Shown piece after piece: positions 19,741 through 29,356 of a stretch of DNA of 64,000 nucleotides; the stretch's first letter is position 1, and every line of letters begins with the position of its first letter. Location of the stretch: NCBI GenBank assembly GCA_000818945.1, contig KN805385.1, positions 384,595-448,594 on the forward strand, written 5' to 3'. Source of the stretch: Schizochytrium sp. CCTCC M209059. Its lineage: Eukaryota > Sar > Bigyra > Thraustochytrida > Thraustochytriidae. Position numbers and translations under genes: made by a program. The notes under the pieces are model-generated. The model saw only the letters and a program-made list of their open reading frames with translations. It made no database searches and had not been told where the DNA came from.

Positions 19741-19871
19741 AGGGCGAGCGGACGGCGAGGGAGGGAGGGCGAGGAGCGGGAAGAGCGGTGCACTGACGCA
19801 CAGAAAAAGAGCAGAAGAAGTAGCAGCAGCAGCAGCAGGAGCGAAAGCGCGAGCAAAAACAAAGCAGCAAG

Positions 19872-20711
19872 ATGAGCGTCGCAGAAAAGCTCGAGGGTTT
19901 CACCACGGGCCAGCTCCTCGAGGAGCTGCGCAACCGTGTCCGCTGCGCGGAGAAGACCACCAAGACCCGTGCCATCCTTGTTGGACCCCCTGGTAAGTAC
20001 CGCGCGATATATGGCCAAAACACACGAGGAGACACGCGATCGACTAACTGACTGACGCACGTCAACTTCGCCCCACCCCACCTGCGAACGCCAGGATGCG
20101 GCAAGGGCACCCAGAGCCCGAAGCTCCGCTTCCACTACTGCGCATGCCACCTTGCGACCGGTGACATGCTCCGCGCCGCCGTCTCGGCCGGCACGGACCT
20201 CGGCAAGAAGGCCAAGTCCATCATGGAGGCCGGCGGCCTCGTCGACGATGACCTCGTCGTGGGTCTCATCAAGGAGAACATCAACACCCCGGCGTGCGCC
20301 AAGGGCTTCCTCCTCGACGGCTTTCCCCGCAACATCAAGCAGGCCAAGATGCTCGATGACGTTCTCTCCCAGCAGGGTGAGAAGATCGACGCCGTGGTCA
20401 ACTTCGAGGTCGATGACGAGATCCTCGTCGAGCGCATCACCGGCCGCCGCATCCACAAGGCCAGTGGCCGCAGCTACCACGTCAAGTTCAACCCTCCCAA
20501 GACCGAGGGCAAGGACGACGTCACGGGCGAGCCTCTTATCCAGCGCCCCGACGACAACGAGAAGACCCTGCGCAACCGCCTCGCCACCTTCCACGAGCAG
20601 ACCCGCCCGGTCCTCGAGCACTATGGCGACCGCGTGGCCAACATCAACGCTGTCCAGGACATCGACAAGGTCTTTGGCGACATCAAGTCTGCCATGGGCT
20701 CCAACAAGTAG
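19872..20711 (+). CDS. Adenylate kinase, AK2-like long form (two exons: 19872-19992, 20095-20711)
   Basis: The spliced ORF is 245 residues. Exon 1 starts MSVAEKLEGFTT and ends within the codon for the second Gly of the P-loop; exon 2 resumes it, giving GPPGCGKGTQSP. ADK family marks follow: HLATGDMLRAAV (AMP/NMP-binding), GFLLDGFPRN, and an INVDD-like long LID region (GRRIHKASGRSYHVKFNPPK) with DDVTGEPLIQRPDDNE. This makes it the long-LID type found in AK2 and bacteria. It catalyses ATP + AMP to 2 ADP, setting energy charge. The LID lacks the four-Cys zinc site. No clear mitochondrial presequence is seen; the N-terminus is mildly acidic. C24 before the P-loop is not a known motif. Splicing is inferred from a GTAAGT donor, an AG acceptor and perfect restoration of the P-loop. 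Confidence 0.95.
19993..20094 (+). other. Spliceosomal intron in adenylate kinase (102 bp, phase 1)
   Basis: Donor GTAAGT at 19993, acceptor CCAG ending 20094. A TGACTGAC stretch near 20048 could be the branch region. Joining the exons restores the codon GGA of GPPGCGKGT. Confidence 0.93.
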
Positions 20712-20755
20712 ACAAATCTGCCTGCGTGACAGTCTTTCTGTGCCCGGTCTCACTA

Positions 20756-20785
20756 TCTTCTTCTTCTTCTTCTTCTTCTTCTTCT
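20756..20785. repeat. (TTC)n microsatellite
   Basis: About ten TTC units, 45 bp after the adenylate kinase stop. Confidence 0.95.
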
Positions 20786-20937
20786 GTCAGTCAGCCCGAA
20801 AGAGGAGGGAGAGAGAGGCCGGCGCTTCAAGGAAACGTAAACAACTTTCTTTATCGGCAGCTGGTTCATTTTGCTTTCTCTCTTGCTCATGCATCTCGCT
20901 GGTTCCTTTTCTCTTTACTCCGTGTGAGCGCTTGCGC

Positions 20938-20986
<49 letters not shown>
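20938..20986. repeat. (GCTT)n microsatellite
   Basis: About twelve GCTT units ending in GATCGATC. Confidence 0.95.
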
Positions 20987-21594
20987 ATCGATCAACTTGT
21001 GCCACTGCCTCTCGCCTCATCGAGTCACCAAATCACACGGAACCCATTTCATGGTATACTTGTGCTTGCCGTGTCAGTCAACTAACCAACACATCGGTGG
21101 ACAAGGCTTTGCCCCTACTACTAGCCTAGCACCACGAATAATGCGTAACGGTTCTTGCGAAACCCATTTTCACAATTCGAACACACGGCGGTTTTCGGAA
21201 TTTCGCACCTAGAAAAAGAGCCCATTCGCTCCCGCTCAGCCAGACGACTAGCCAGACAAAAAGAGGAAAGTCGCCCCTTCTTGTCCCTCTTCTCGTGTCC
21301 CTTCCTTCGTTTCTCCCTCCACTTGCTAGCCTCTAAACACTCATTTCCCTATCGCTCCCCTATCGCGCTCCCGCGAACCCAATAACCGCCGGCCGAGCTC
21401 TTGCCTTTGGCCTCGCCTGCCTCGCACGAGCAGAGAGCATACCAGTTTCATCGGCAGAGCCTGCGAGAGTGACGAGCGTGCTGCAGCAAGCTCGCGCGAA
21501 CGTGTAGCTGGGAGCGAGGAGACCGAGGTCTCTGACCTGACACAGCAGCAAGAGCAGAGGCAGATCGTTCGCGAGGACGAGCAAGTGAGCAAGA

Positions 21595-24500
21595 ATGGCA
21601 TCCCTTGCCGAAGAGGACGGGATCGAGGAGTCCATCTCAGTCTCTCTGCGCGTGCGACCGCTCAACAGCAAGGAGACCAAGCAAAACTGCCAGGATGTTT
21701 GGAAAGTCGTCGACGGGAACTCGATCTACTCCGTCAATGAAGGCCAGAGCAGCATGCATACCTTTGACAATGTCTTTGACAGCAAGACCAGCACGCGCCA
21801 AGTCTATGACAAGGTCGCAAATGGCCTCGTGTCCTCCGTGCTTCAGGGCATGAACGGCACCGTCTTTGCTTACGGCCAGACAGCATCCGGTAAGACCTAC
21901 ACGATGCAGGGTGAACAGAGTTCTCCCGGTATTCTCGAGCTTGCTGCAGCGCAGGTGTTTGAAGAAATCGCGTGCAAGCCCCACTATCAGTTCCTTCTCC
22001 ATGTGTCGTACATTGAAATCTTCAACGAGCAAGTCAAGGATCTACTTACTGATAGCGACGCCAACTTGCGCATTCGCGAAGACCGCGACAAGGGTTTCTT
22101 CGTGGACAACCTCGAAATGAAGTCCATCGTCTCTGTCGAGGAGCTCTTGCAGGCCAAGGAAGAAGGCGAGCGCCGCCGGCACGTTGGTGAGACAAACATG
22201 AACCTCAAATCGAGCCGTTCGCACACTATCTTTACGCTCAATGTGGAGATGCGCGACACGCGTACCATGCAAGACCAAGACCAGGCGGAGGACGCCGAAA
22301 ATAATGATATGAGCAATGTCGAGGGACGCAAGTCCACCGGAGGCATGGTCGAAAAACATGCGAACCGCCGTGCCTCCTCGGAGAGTGACTACCGCTTTGG
22401 AATTCTTGTTGGTAGGCTCAATCTCGTCGATCTTGCCGGCTCAGAAAACGCTCGCGCAACTGGTGCTGAGGGTGGCCGACTCAAGGAGGGAGGCAACATT
22501 AATCGCAGTCTGCTCACCCTCTCGCGGGTCATCTCCATGCTGGCCAACTCGCGCAACAAAGCCGGCTACATTAACTGGCGTGACAGCAAGCTCACGCAGA
22601 TCCTCCAGCCTTCACTGGCCGGCAACTGCCGCACCGCCATCGTGTGCTGCATCACGCCTGCATCCAAGTATCTGGAAGAAACGCGAAGCACGCTCAGCTT
22701 TGCAAGCCGCGCCAAGCAGATTCGCACGCGAGCTGTGGTGAACGAAGTCCTCGATGGCGAGGGCGAGATGCGCAAGCTCAAACGCACGATTCAGGAGCTT
22801 CGCAATGCGCTTGCCTCGCAACAGGCCGCCAATGCTGAACAATCATCTCTCCAGGACAAAATTCGAAGCCTCAAGCGTCTGCTTGTGCTCGGTGGTGGGG
22901 TTGCCGCCGGTACTGCTGACTCTGGCGATGAGGAAGAGGCCGCTGCTCTTGCAGCGGCAGCAGGTGACGACGTCGAAGCTGCTGTGTGTGAAAACATGAT
23001 CAACAGGAAGTCGCGCAGAAAGCGCAAACAGCGCGAAACCTGGTGTCCGGGAGACTTTGGCTCCAAAATTCTTGCTGCCAACAAGAAAGACCCTTCGGTC
23101 ATTAGCGTTGACGCTTCCAAGGCCGCTACAAACTCGGCAACAGACGACTTGGCTGTACTCAAATCACCTCCAGGAAAGCAACGCCGTTCATCTGATTCCG
23201 GCGCTCTCGTGTGCGAGCTCCCCGGAGAAACCCGCGACGTCGGTACTGGTCCGTTGAGCCCGGTTGTGCTCGATGAGCACAAGGAGACTCAAACAAGTAT
23301 GTCGGGGGAGGCCTTCGAGGAGGCCACCGCAGCACTTGAGGCAGAGATGGACGCCCTTCGCGCAGAAAAGTCTGCACGCGAGACAGAATGCGCCGAGCTC
23401 GCAGCCTCTTTAGAAGAGACGAAGGCGCAACTCGAGCGTGAGGCCGAGCAGTTCAAGGCATCTAAGGAACAGATTCGCGCACTGCTCGAGGAGCGATCCA
23501 TGCAATCACACGATCTTGGAGAGGAAATGGAAGAGCTCAAGGACTTGTGTAAGGCCAAAGACGCGCAAATTGAAAAGCTCGAGCACGCTGCCAAGCAGAT
23601 GAAGGAGGACGAGGCAGCACTCCTTGAATCAATCGCTGCCGAGCAGAAATGTTTCCAGAAGCGCATCGATGATGCCGTCAAGGAAGCCGAGGCACACGAA
23701 GCCGCAACTCGGGCGATCGAGCTGGCTCTCGAAGAGGAAAAAGCCAAGGTGTCAAGTCTTCAAGCCAAGGTGGACGCCCTCGAGGCCCACAACGAATCGG
23801 AGTCGAGCGAGCGGGAATCGTCCACAAAACAAATCGAGGCCAAGCTCGAGGAGGCTCGCGCGCAAGAAGAGGCGCTTCGCGCCAAACTTGAGCACATGGA
23901 GGATGTTCTCGTACAGTCGGAACTCGATAAGGAGAGCAGTATTGCTGCACTTACGACAACCAAGACCGAGGCAGAAGAGACACGTGCCAAGCTTGACGCC
24001 GTCAAGTCGGCCCTTGCCACCTGTGCTGGCATGGAGGAAGATACGACCTCGGACGCCGTGGAACTTGTCGCTGCCATTCGGGATGCTCTGCAGTCGCAGG
24101 TTGAAGCAGCTCGTGTTGAAGCCGCAGGACTCCGCGAGGACCATGCCGAGCTGGAAGCCAAATTTGCTGCGTCCCGTGCGGAACTCGAAACGGCACAGGA
24201 TGAGGCGCAAGAGACTAAAGCCAAGCTGGAAGAAGTCAAGGCTGCACTCGAGGCGTGCACTGACCAAGAAGACAGTGACGCAGAGGTTGATGAGATTGAT
24301 GTCACTGAGCTTGTAGCCAAGGTGCGCGAGATCCTCAATTCCCAGATCGAGACTGCTCGTAAAGAAGTTGCCGACCTCCGCGAAGGACACGCTGAACTTG
24401 AAGCCACGCTTGCGGCTTCGCGCGCTGCTCACGAAGATTTGGAAAATGAATTGGAAACACGCAGTGCTAAGACGCGCGCTCTTCAGAGCGACCTCGATGC

Positions 24501-27500
24501 AGCTTGTCAAGAGCGGGCGGAGACTCTGGCTGAGCACGCTCAAGAAGTGGTTGGTCTCGTCGTTGATGGCTTGCTTGCCCAGGTGGAGCTCACTGCCAGC
24601 GAATACAACGTTGAGACGGATAACAAGGGCGAAACGCAGGCGCGTACGCAACTCGAGCTCGTGAAGCAGACGCAAGCCGCCTTGGAAGTGAAACTTCAGG
24701 AGAGCAAGAATGAATTTGCAAGCCTGCGTGAGCGGACGGATGCCGAGCTAGAGGAGGCGTATGGCGAGATCGAAAAGCACGAATCGGCCGCAAGCCGGCT
24801 CCGCGCAGAGAAGAACACGCTCGAGTCCCAGCTTCAAAGCGTCCAGGGCGAACTTGCCGAGGCGCGTGCCGCTTCCTGTGAGCTGCAGGCACAAATTAAG
24901 AGCGCCGCGGACGCCGCCGAAGCCGCCACTGCATCGCAGGCCTCTTCGGAAGATGTCCAGCGACGCTTTGGTCAGTTGCAGCTCAAGTTCAACCTCACGT
25001 CGCAGGAGCTCGACAAGGCGTCATCCAAGCTTCAGGAGACGGAGACTGCCATGAAGGAACTCCGAAACCGTGCAGAACGTGATGCCGAACAAGCAACGCA
25101 CGAACTGGAGGGCCTTCAGAAGGAGCTTGAAAAGGCGCAAAAGGCCGAGGGCCAGCTTCGAGGCGAGCTCATGGAGGCGACCTCGGCTGTTGATCGTGCT
25201 GCGCATGAGCGAGACAATCTTGTGAAAGAACTTGAGGAGCGTCTCGCTCACGAGCGCGAGGCTTTCGAAGTCAAGCTTCGAGAGACAGAGGCTGCACACG
25301 CTCAGGCTGGCGCAGCTGGAAGTGGCGAGACCGAAGCCCTCCACGCCTCGATTCAAGCACTCGAGCGCAAGGTCACGCAACTCAAGGAAGACCTTGCTCA
25401 AGAGCGAGAGTCTGCATCACATCATCGAGAGCGTTCCTCTGAACTCGAGGAGTCCGTGGAGCAACTTGAGACCAAGCTTGCCGCTGCTTCCAACTCTAAT
25501 CTCGAGGAAGAATTGAAGTCCTTGCAGGATGACCTGGCAGCTGCCAAAACCAAAGAGGCAGAAGCAGTGGCTGACGCGGACGAAGCTCGCAAGCGTCTTG
25601 AAAAGCAGCGTGAGAATGTGAAAATGATCCAAGACGAGTGCGAGGTCCAGGCTCAGCGTGCTCAGGATCTCGAAACGGCCGCAGAATCCGCTCGCGAAGC
25701 GATCGCCAAGGCTGAGACCGAGGCCGAGGAGTTGCGCTGCACGAACAAGGAGCTCGTCGACAAGATCACCGAGCTTCGATTTGAAGCAAGCCAGCAGGAA
25801 ACTTCCGCTGCTGATGCGAGCGCACAAGACGAAAAGGTCAAGTCACTTGAAGCAGAGGTTGCAAACCTCAAGGCAGAGCTAGAAACGACAGCAAGTGCGA
25901 ATGTCGAAGCTGAAGCAAAACTTCGCGCCGAACTTGCCGAAATTTCTGCCAAGCTTGCCGAGCAGGGCGCTGATGAGAGTGCCGGCAACGAAGACTCTTT
26001 GCTTGAACGCATTGCGGATCTCGAGACCACGATTGAAGAAGGAGCCGCTACAGAGACTGAGCTCAAGACGAAAATCGCGTCGCTTGAAGAGTCGCTCACG
26101 AGTGCTTCTTCTGAAAATGCGAATACTGAGAAGGAGCTCAAGGCAAAGATTGCTGAGCTCGAGTTGCAACTCGAAAGCGCGGCTGAGTCAGAGTCGACTG
26201 CAGCTGCATCGCAGGAGGAGAAGAGCAAGCTTGAGGCTCAGGTTGCGAGTCTTCAGGCAGAACTTGAAACCCTCAACGCTGAAAATGAGGTTGCCACCGC
26301 CACGGAAGAGCAGCTTCGAACTCAGATCGCGGACCTCGAGAGCCGGCTTGAGAGCGCTACGACGAGCAACAACTCTGCGACAGAAGAGCTGGAGGCTCGG
26401 GTTGCAGAACTCAAGGCAGAAGCAGCAACGCTGGTCAATGAAAAGCAGCGCGCTGATGCCTTGGAAGAGGCTCTTTTGGACAAGGAGTCAAAGATTTCTA
26501 CGCTCAAGCGGGAAGCAAAGGAGGCTGGCGCGGCCGTCCCTGAACTTCGCGCGCAGCTTGAAGCACGTGATGCCGAGATCGAAAGTGCCAAGGAGGACGC
26601 CGAGAAGAGCGCTGCGTCAATGCGCGCCATGGAAGAGGAACTTGTTGCTCTTCGCAAGGAGCTTCCCGAAGTGACTTGTGCGGCGAACAAGCGCATCGAA
26701 TTACTGCAAGTCGCCATCAAGGAGCGCGAGGAGCATGTTGCCCAGCTCCGTGAGGAGGTTTCGAAAGCGTCACAGAACGCAGAGGCTGCGTCGCAGATTG
26801 CCGTGCTGGAAGAACAGCTCACCAAGAGTCAAGCACGTATTCAGAAGCTCGAAAAGGTGAAGTTTACCCAGGAACTCGCCGAAAAGTACAAGAAGGCGCG
26901 GGACGACCAAAAGAAGCTCAAGGAGGTCCGCGTCCGCCTTGCCGAAGTGGAGTCTGCCAATGCCTCGTTGCGCGAGTCGCAAGAAAAGCTGCGGGAGCGC
27001 ATTCGTAGTGAAGCCCATTTGCGCGAAGTGTCTGGTGTTGTTCGTCGTAGCGCCAAGATGTTCGGAATTCACGAGGACATTGCCCCGGCCGAGTTTGTAT
27101 CCATGGTCTCGAAGCGTCTGCTCTCGACGATTTCGGAACGCGATCAATTTGAGGCCGAGGTACGCGCTTTGGAGCGACAGGACTCTGCCAGCAATGACGC
27201 TTCGGAGAAGCTCGAAGTGCTCCAATCCAAGTACGTGGCAGCAGAGAATGCGCGTGCCACGCTTGAGGCCCGCCTCGGGGAGCTTGCCGACGCTTCCGCC
27301 AAGGCGGATGCAACGAGCAGCCGGCGCGAGGAGGCATTGCGAGAGGCGAACAAGGCCCTTGAAGCGCGCGTTGCTGCGCTTGAAGCTTCGCAGCGAGCAG
27401 CGAGCGATGAGAGTGACAAGGGCAAGGAGGACCTTTTGGCGCAGATCGAGGAGCACAAGAGCAACATTCGCTTCCTGGAAAAGGAGAATCTTGATCTTAT

Positions 27501-27819
27501 GGTGGACCTCCGCAAGCTCCGCGACCGCGCCGCAAGCCATGCACTTGAGACCGCGGCCGCGCCGAGCGCCAAGCCGACGAACACGAACACGAAGCGCCCC
27601 GCGGCAGTCTCTGGCAAGATCCCCCTTGCAGGAATTGAGGCGAACACGCTTGCTGCCAACGAGAGCCCTGCAGTGAATGCTCGCAAGCCGCGTGGCAAGT
27701 CGATCTCTTCGGAGATGGGCTCCAAGACGCCTGTGTCCTTCGCTCGGTCCTCGCGGTCTTCGACTCGGAATGAGAACGCACCTCTCAACGACAACGCTGC
27801 GGAGTGCAATCAACAATGA
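21595..27819 (+). CDS. Kinesin-7 (CENP-E)-like motor with very long coiled coil
   Basis: A single exon encodes 2,074 residues. The N-terminal motor covers about residues 12-385: LRVRPLNSKE, P-loop GQTASGKT (about 95-102), switch I NMNLKSSRSHTIF, switch II LVDLAGSE, and the late-motor element INWRDSKLTQILQPSLAGN. An N-terminal motor, the short neck and an enormous coil are the CENP-E layout, and the motor sequence fits kinesin-7 best. An acidic insert of about 40 residues (roughly 225-265, MQDQDQAEDAENND ... RRASSESDYRFG) sits just before switch II. Residues about 390-1980 are nearly continuous Ala/Glu/Leu heptads (coiled coil). The last 90 residues are basic and Ser/Thr-rich, possibly a microtubule- or cargo-binding tail. 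It should walk towards microtubule plus ends. A kinetochore role is inference; no CENP-E-specific tail is recognisable. Confidence 0.88.
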   Translation: MASLAEEDGIEESISVSLRVRPLNSKETKQNCQDVWKVVDGNSIYSVNEGQSSMHTFDNVFDSKTSTRQVYDKVANGLVSSVLQGMNGTVFAYGQTASGKTYTMQGEQSSPGILELAAAQVFEEIACKPHYQFLLHVSYIEIFNEQVKDLLTDSDANLRIREDRDKGFFVDNLEMKSIVSVEELLQAKEEGERRRHVGETNMNLKSSRSHTIFTLNVEMRDTRTMQDQDQAEDAENNDMSNVEGRKSTGGMVEKHANRRASSESDYRFGILVGRLNLVDLAGSENARATGAEGGRLKEGGNINRSLLTLSRVISMLANSRNKAGYINWRDSKLTQILQPSLAGNCRTAIVCCITPASKYLEETRSTLSFASRAKQIRTRAVVNEVLDGEGEMRKLKRTIQELRNALASQQAANAEQSSLQDKIRSLKRLLVLGGGVAAGTADSGDEEEAAALAAAAGDDVEAAVCENMINRKSRRKRKQRETWCPGDFGSKILAANKKDPSVISVDASKAATNSATDDLAVLKSPPGKQRRSSDSGALVCELPGETRDVGTGPLSPVVLDEHKETQTSMSGEAFEEATAALEAEMDALRAEKSARETECAELAASLEETKAQLEREAEQFKASKEQIRALLEERSMQSHDLGEEMEELKDLCKAKDAQIEKLEHAAKQMKEDEAALLESIAAEQKCFQKRIDDAVKEAEAHEAATRAIELALEEEKAKVSSLQAKVDALEAHNESESSERESSTKQIEAKLEEARAQEEALRAKLEHMEDVLVQSELDKESSIAALTTTKTEAEETRAKLDAVKSALATCAGMEEDTTSDAVELVAAIRDALQSQVEAARVEAAGLREDHAELEAKFAASRAELETAQDEAQETKAKLEEVKAALEACTDQEDSDAEVDEIDVTELVAKVREILNSQIETARKEVADLREGHAELEATLAASRAAHEDLENELETRSAKTRALQSDLDAACQERAETLAEHAQEVVGLVVDGLLAQVELTASEYNVETDNKGETQARTQLELVKQTQAALEVKLQESKNEFASLRERTDAELEEAYGEIEKHESAASRLRAEKNTLESQLQSVQGELAEARAASCELQAQIKSAADAAEAATASQASSEDVQRRFGQLQLKFNLTSQELDKASSKLQETETAMKELRNRAERDAEQATHELEGLQKELEKAQKAEGQLRGELMEATSAVDRAAHERDNLVKELEERLAHEREAFEVKLRETEAAHAQAGAAGSGETEALHASIQALERKVTQLKEDLAQERESASHHRERSSELEESVEQLETKLAAASNSNLEEELKSLQDDLAAAKTKEAEAVADADEARKRLEKQRENVKMIQDECEVQAQRAQDLETAAESAREAIAKAETEAEELRCTNKELVDKITELRFEASQQETSAADASAQDEKVKSLEAEVANLKAELETTASANVEAEAKLRAELAEISAKLAEQGADESAGNEDSLLERIADLETTIEEGAATETELKTKIASLEESLTSASSENANTEKELKAKIAELELQLESAAESESTAAASQEEKSKLEAQVASLQAELETLNAENEVATATEEQLRTQIADLESRLESATTSNNSATEELEARVAELKAEAATLVNEKQRADALEEALLDKESKISTLKREAKEAGAAVPELRAQLEARDAEIESAKEDAEKSAASMRAMEEELVALRKELPEVTCAANKRIELLQVAIKEREEHVAQLREEVSKASQNAEAASQIAVLEEQLTKSQARIQKLEKVKFTQELAEKYKKARDDQKKLKEVRVRLAEVESANASLRESQEKLRERIRSEAHLREVSGVVRRSAKMFGIHEDIAPAEFVSMVSKRLLSTISERDQFEAEVRALERQDSASNDASEKLEVLQSKYVAAENARATLEARLGELADASAKADATSSRREEALREANKALEARVAALEASQRAASDESDKGKEDLLAQIEEHKSNIRFLEKENLDLMVDLRKLRDRAASHALETAAAPSAKPTNTNTKRPAAVSGKIPLAGIEANTLAANESPAVNARKPRGKSISSEMGSKTPVSFARSSRSSTRNENAPLNDNAAECNQQ

Positions 27820-28195
27820 TGCTGGCAAATGTCCAAACAAACACACAATAAACCATGAAACATGAAACCTGACTGATGGATGAACTACAAGAACCAGAAC
27901 CAGAAGATGAAGTAATTCTTCTTCATTTTCTTCATTTTCTTCTTCTTCTTCTTGCTGTCAGACCGTTCTGCTTGCTTTTGCCAAATTGACCAGCTTTCCT
28001 TCCTGATTAGTCCTTCTCTCTCTTGTGCGGTCGGTCCTGGTGCCTCGGACGTCGTGACGATGGATGATGAAGACCCGGCCGGCTCTGGGAAATGGTGGAC
28101 AGCAAGCAAGCCTGATGATGAGCAGAACCACAATCTTGGGTCGAGCGAAGCCCTCTGTTGCGTGGATTCTTTCTGTCGCGCGCGTGAGCATCGCG
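27820..28195. other. Intergenic region between kinesin and THUMPD1-like gene
   Basis: It contains the kinesin polyadenylation hexamer at 27847 and a TTC-rich tract at 27915-27955. No gene seen. Confidence 0.6.
27847..27852 (+). terminator. Polyadenylation hexamer AATAAA for kinesin gene
   Basis: A canonical AATAAA lies 28 bp past the kinesin stop codon. The role is inferred from position. Confidence 0.6.
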
Positions 28196-29310
28196 ATGGA
28201 GAACCGACGGCGCAAGCGGCAGCGGTACAAGGCCCCCGCCGCGCAGGCTCGCAAGCGGCAGCAGCGCGGCGAGGCCCGCGGCGATGCGGGCGGGAAGAGC
28301 GGCGGCCAGGATGGCGACGATGATGTTGGCCGCGATGGGACGAGCACCACGGGTGGCGGCGGCGGCGGCCAGGAGCCCGTGCGCGGGCGCGTGCGTCCCG
28401 CGTCGCTGACGGATGTCAAAGGAGGCGCGGCGTTCTTTTTCATGTGTGCAGCGGGCAGCGAAAAGCGCACAGGAGGCCAAATGCGCGACTGGATCGAGGA
28501 GATCGTGGAGTCCTTGGAGGATGCAAAAGAGAACGACGATGGGACCAAAGCGCGCAAAGAAATCTCACGCGATAAACCTGTTGACGTGCAGCGCGAACTG
28601 CAAGCCGAGCTAGACGCGTTTAAGACGCAAATTCCCCTGTTGCAAGCGGTGGCGCTGGTACGTTTGGGGACCCGTCGAAGAAGATGTGACCGACTTGCTC
28701 CTAGATTAGGCTTGATGATATGTGTATACTGACGCTTCCTTTTATCGTTCGCTCATAGCCTGGAAAAGCGCGCGCCTTGTCAATTCTGAGAATAAATCCT
28801 CGTGATGATAGCAAGGCCCCGATTGACCCCGTGAAGATCGCGAGACGCATGGTGGCCTCGTGCGTTGAATCAGGAACAAATCGGGTGACTTCGTGCATCC
28901 GAGTAGTTCCTGCGCAAATGTGCTGCCACTCCCGAGAGCAGGACATTCGCGCAGCCTGTGGACCTCTGCTAGAATCTTTTTTTGCCGCGCGCCCCCTGGA
29001 AGCACGGACATTTGCAGTGCAGCTGCGGAGACGTTTTTGCGATCATCTCAACCGGGATGCAACGATCAAGGAAGTGGCGGACGCCGTAGCAGATGCAGCG
29101 CCAAAGGACGGAGAGGGAAAACCGCTCGTGTCTGTCGATCTAAAAGCTCCCTCGTTCACGGTGGTGATCGAGACGTGCGCAGGTCTCGCAGGAATTTCTG
29201 TGGTGGATGAAACGGAGCAGCCGCTATTCAAATTTAATTTGGAGGCTGCCTGTGCGGCGAGAGCGGCGGCGGCAGCAGTAGCATCATCATCAGCGGAGCA
29301 GGAAACGTAA
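28196..29310 (+). CDS. THUMPD1: THUMPD1/Tan1-like THUMP-domain protein (two exons: 28196-28657, 28759-29310)
   Basis: The spliced ORF is 337 residues. The N-terminus is very basic (MENRRRKRQRYKAPAAQARK), like other family members. A strand GGAAFFFMCAAGSEKR follows, which is the N-terminal ferredoxin-like half, then the THUMP domain in exon 2: ILRINPRDDSKAPI, EARTFAVQLRRRF, VDLKAPSFTVVIETCAGLAG and ISVVDE. This closely follows the order of human THUMPD1. THUMPD1/Tan1 binds tRNA and is the adaptor for NAT10/Kre33 in making N4-acetylcytidine at position 12 of tRNA-Ser and tRNA-Leu. The start was chosen as the ATG directly before the basic segment; further in-frame ATGs lie upstream but encode nothing family-like. 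The C-terminus is Ala/Ser-rich. The gene converges on the PHD gene, with only 46 bp between stop codons. Confidence 0.85.
28658..28758 (+). other. Intron in THUMPD1-like gene (101 bp, phase 0)
   Basis: Donor GTACGT at 28658, acceptor ATAG ending 28758. The unspliced frame would end 25 codons later and lose the THUMP half. Splicing joins QAVAL to PGKARALSILRINP. Confidence 0.82.
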
Positions 29311-29356
29311 AGACAAACGCTTCGCATGATACAATCATACATAGTGCTACCGTAAA

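Larger units (their letters stand above)
18632..19871. other. Intergenic region with assembly gap upstream of adenylate kinase
   Basis: No supported gene. It contains GTC-rich repeats (18953-19015), AATC repeats, GC-rich sequence, a run of unknown bases and TTGGC/TTTGC repeats before the adenylate kinase start. ORFs spanning the unknown bases are artefacts. Confidence 0.7.
20712..21594. other. Intergenic region between adenylate kinase and kinesin
   Basis: No gene seen. It holds a TTC repeat (20756-20785), a GCTT repeat (20938-20986) and pyrimidine-rich sequence at 21270-21370 that probably lies in the kinesin promoter or 5' UTR. Confidence 0.6.

Noticed and set aside
19284..20110. ORFs crossing the N gap on both strands
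   Set aside because: They contain 70 unknown residues and arise only because N blocks stop codons; the minus ones also run antisense through adenylate kinase.
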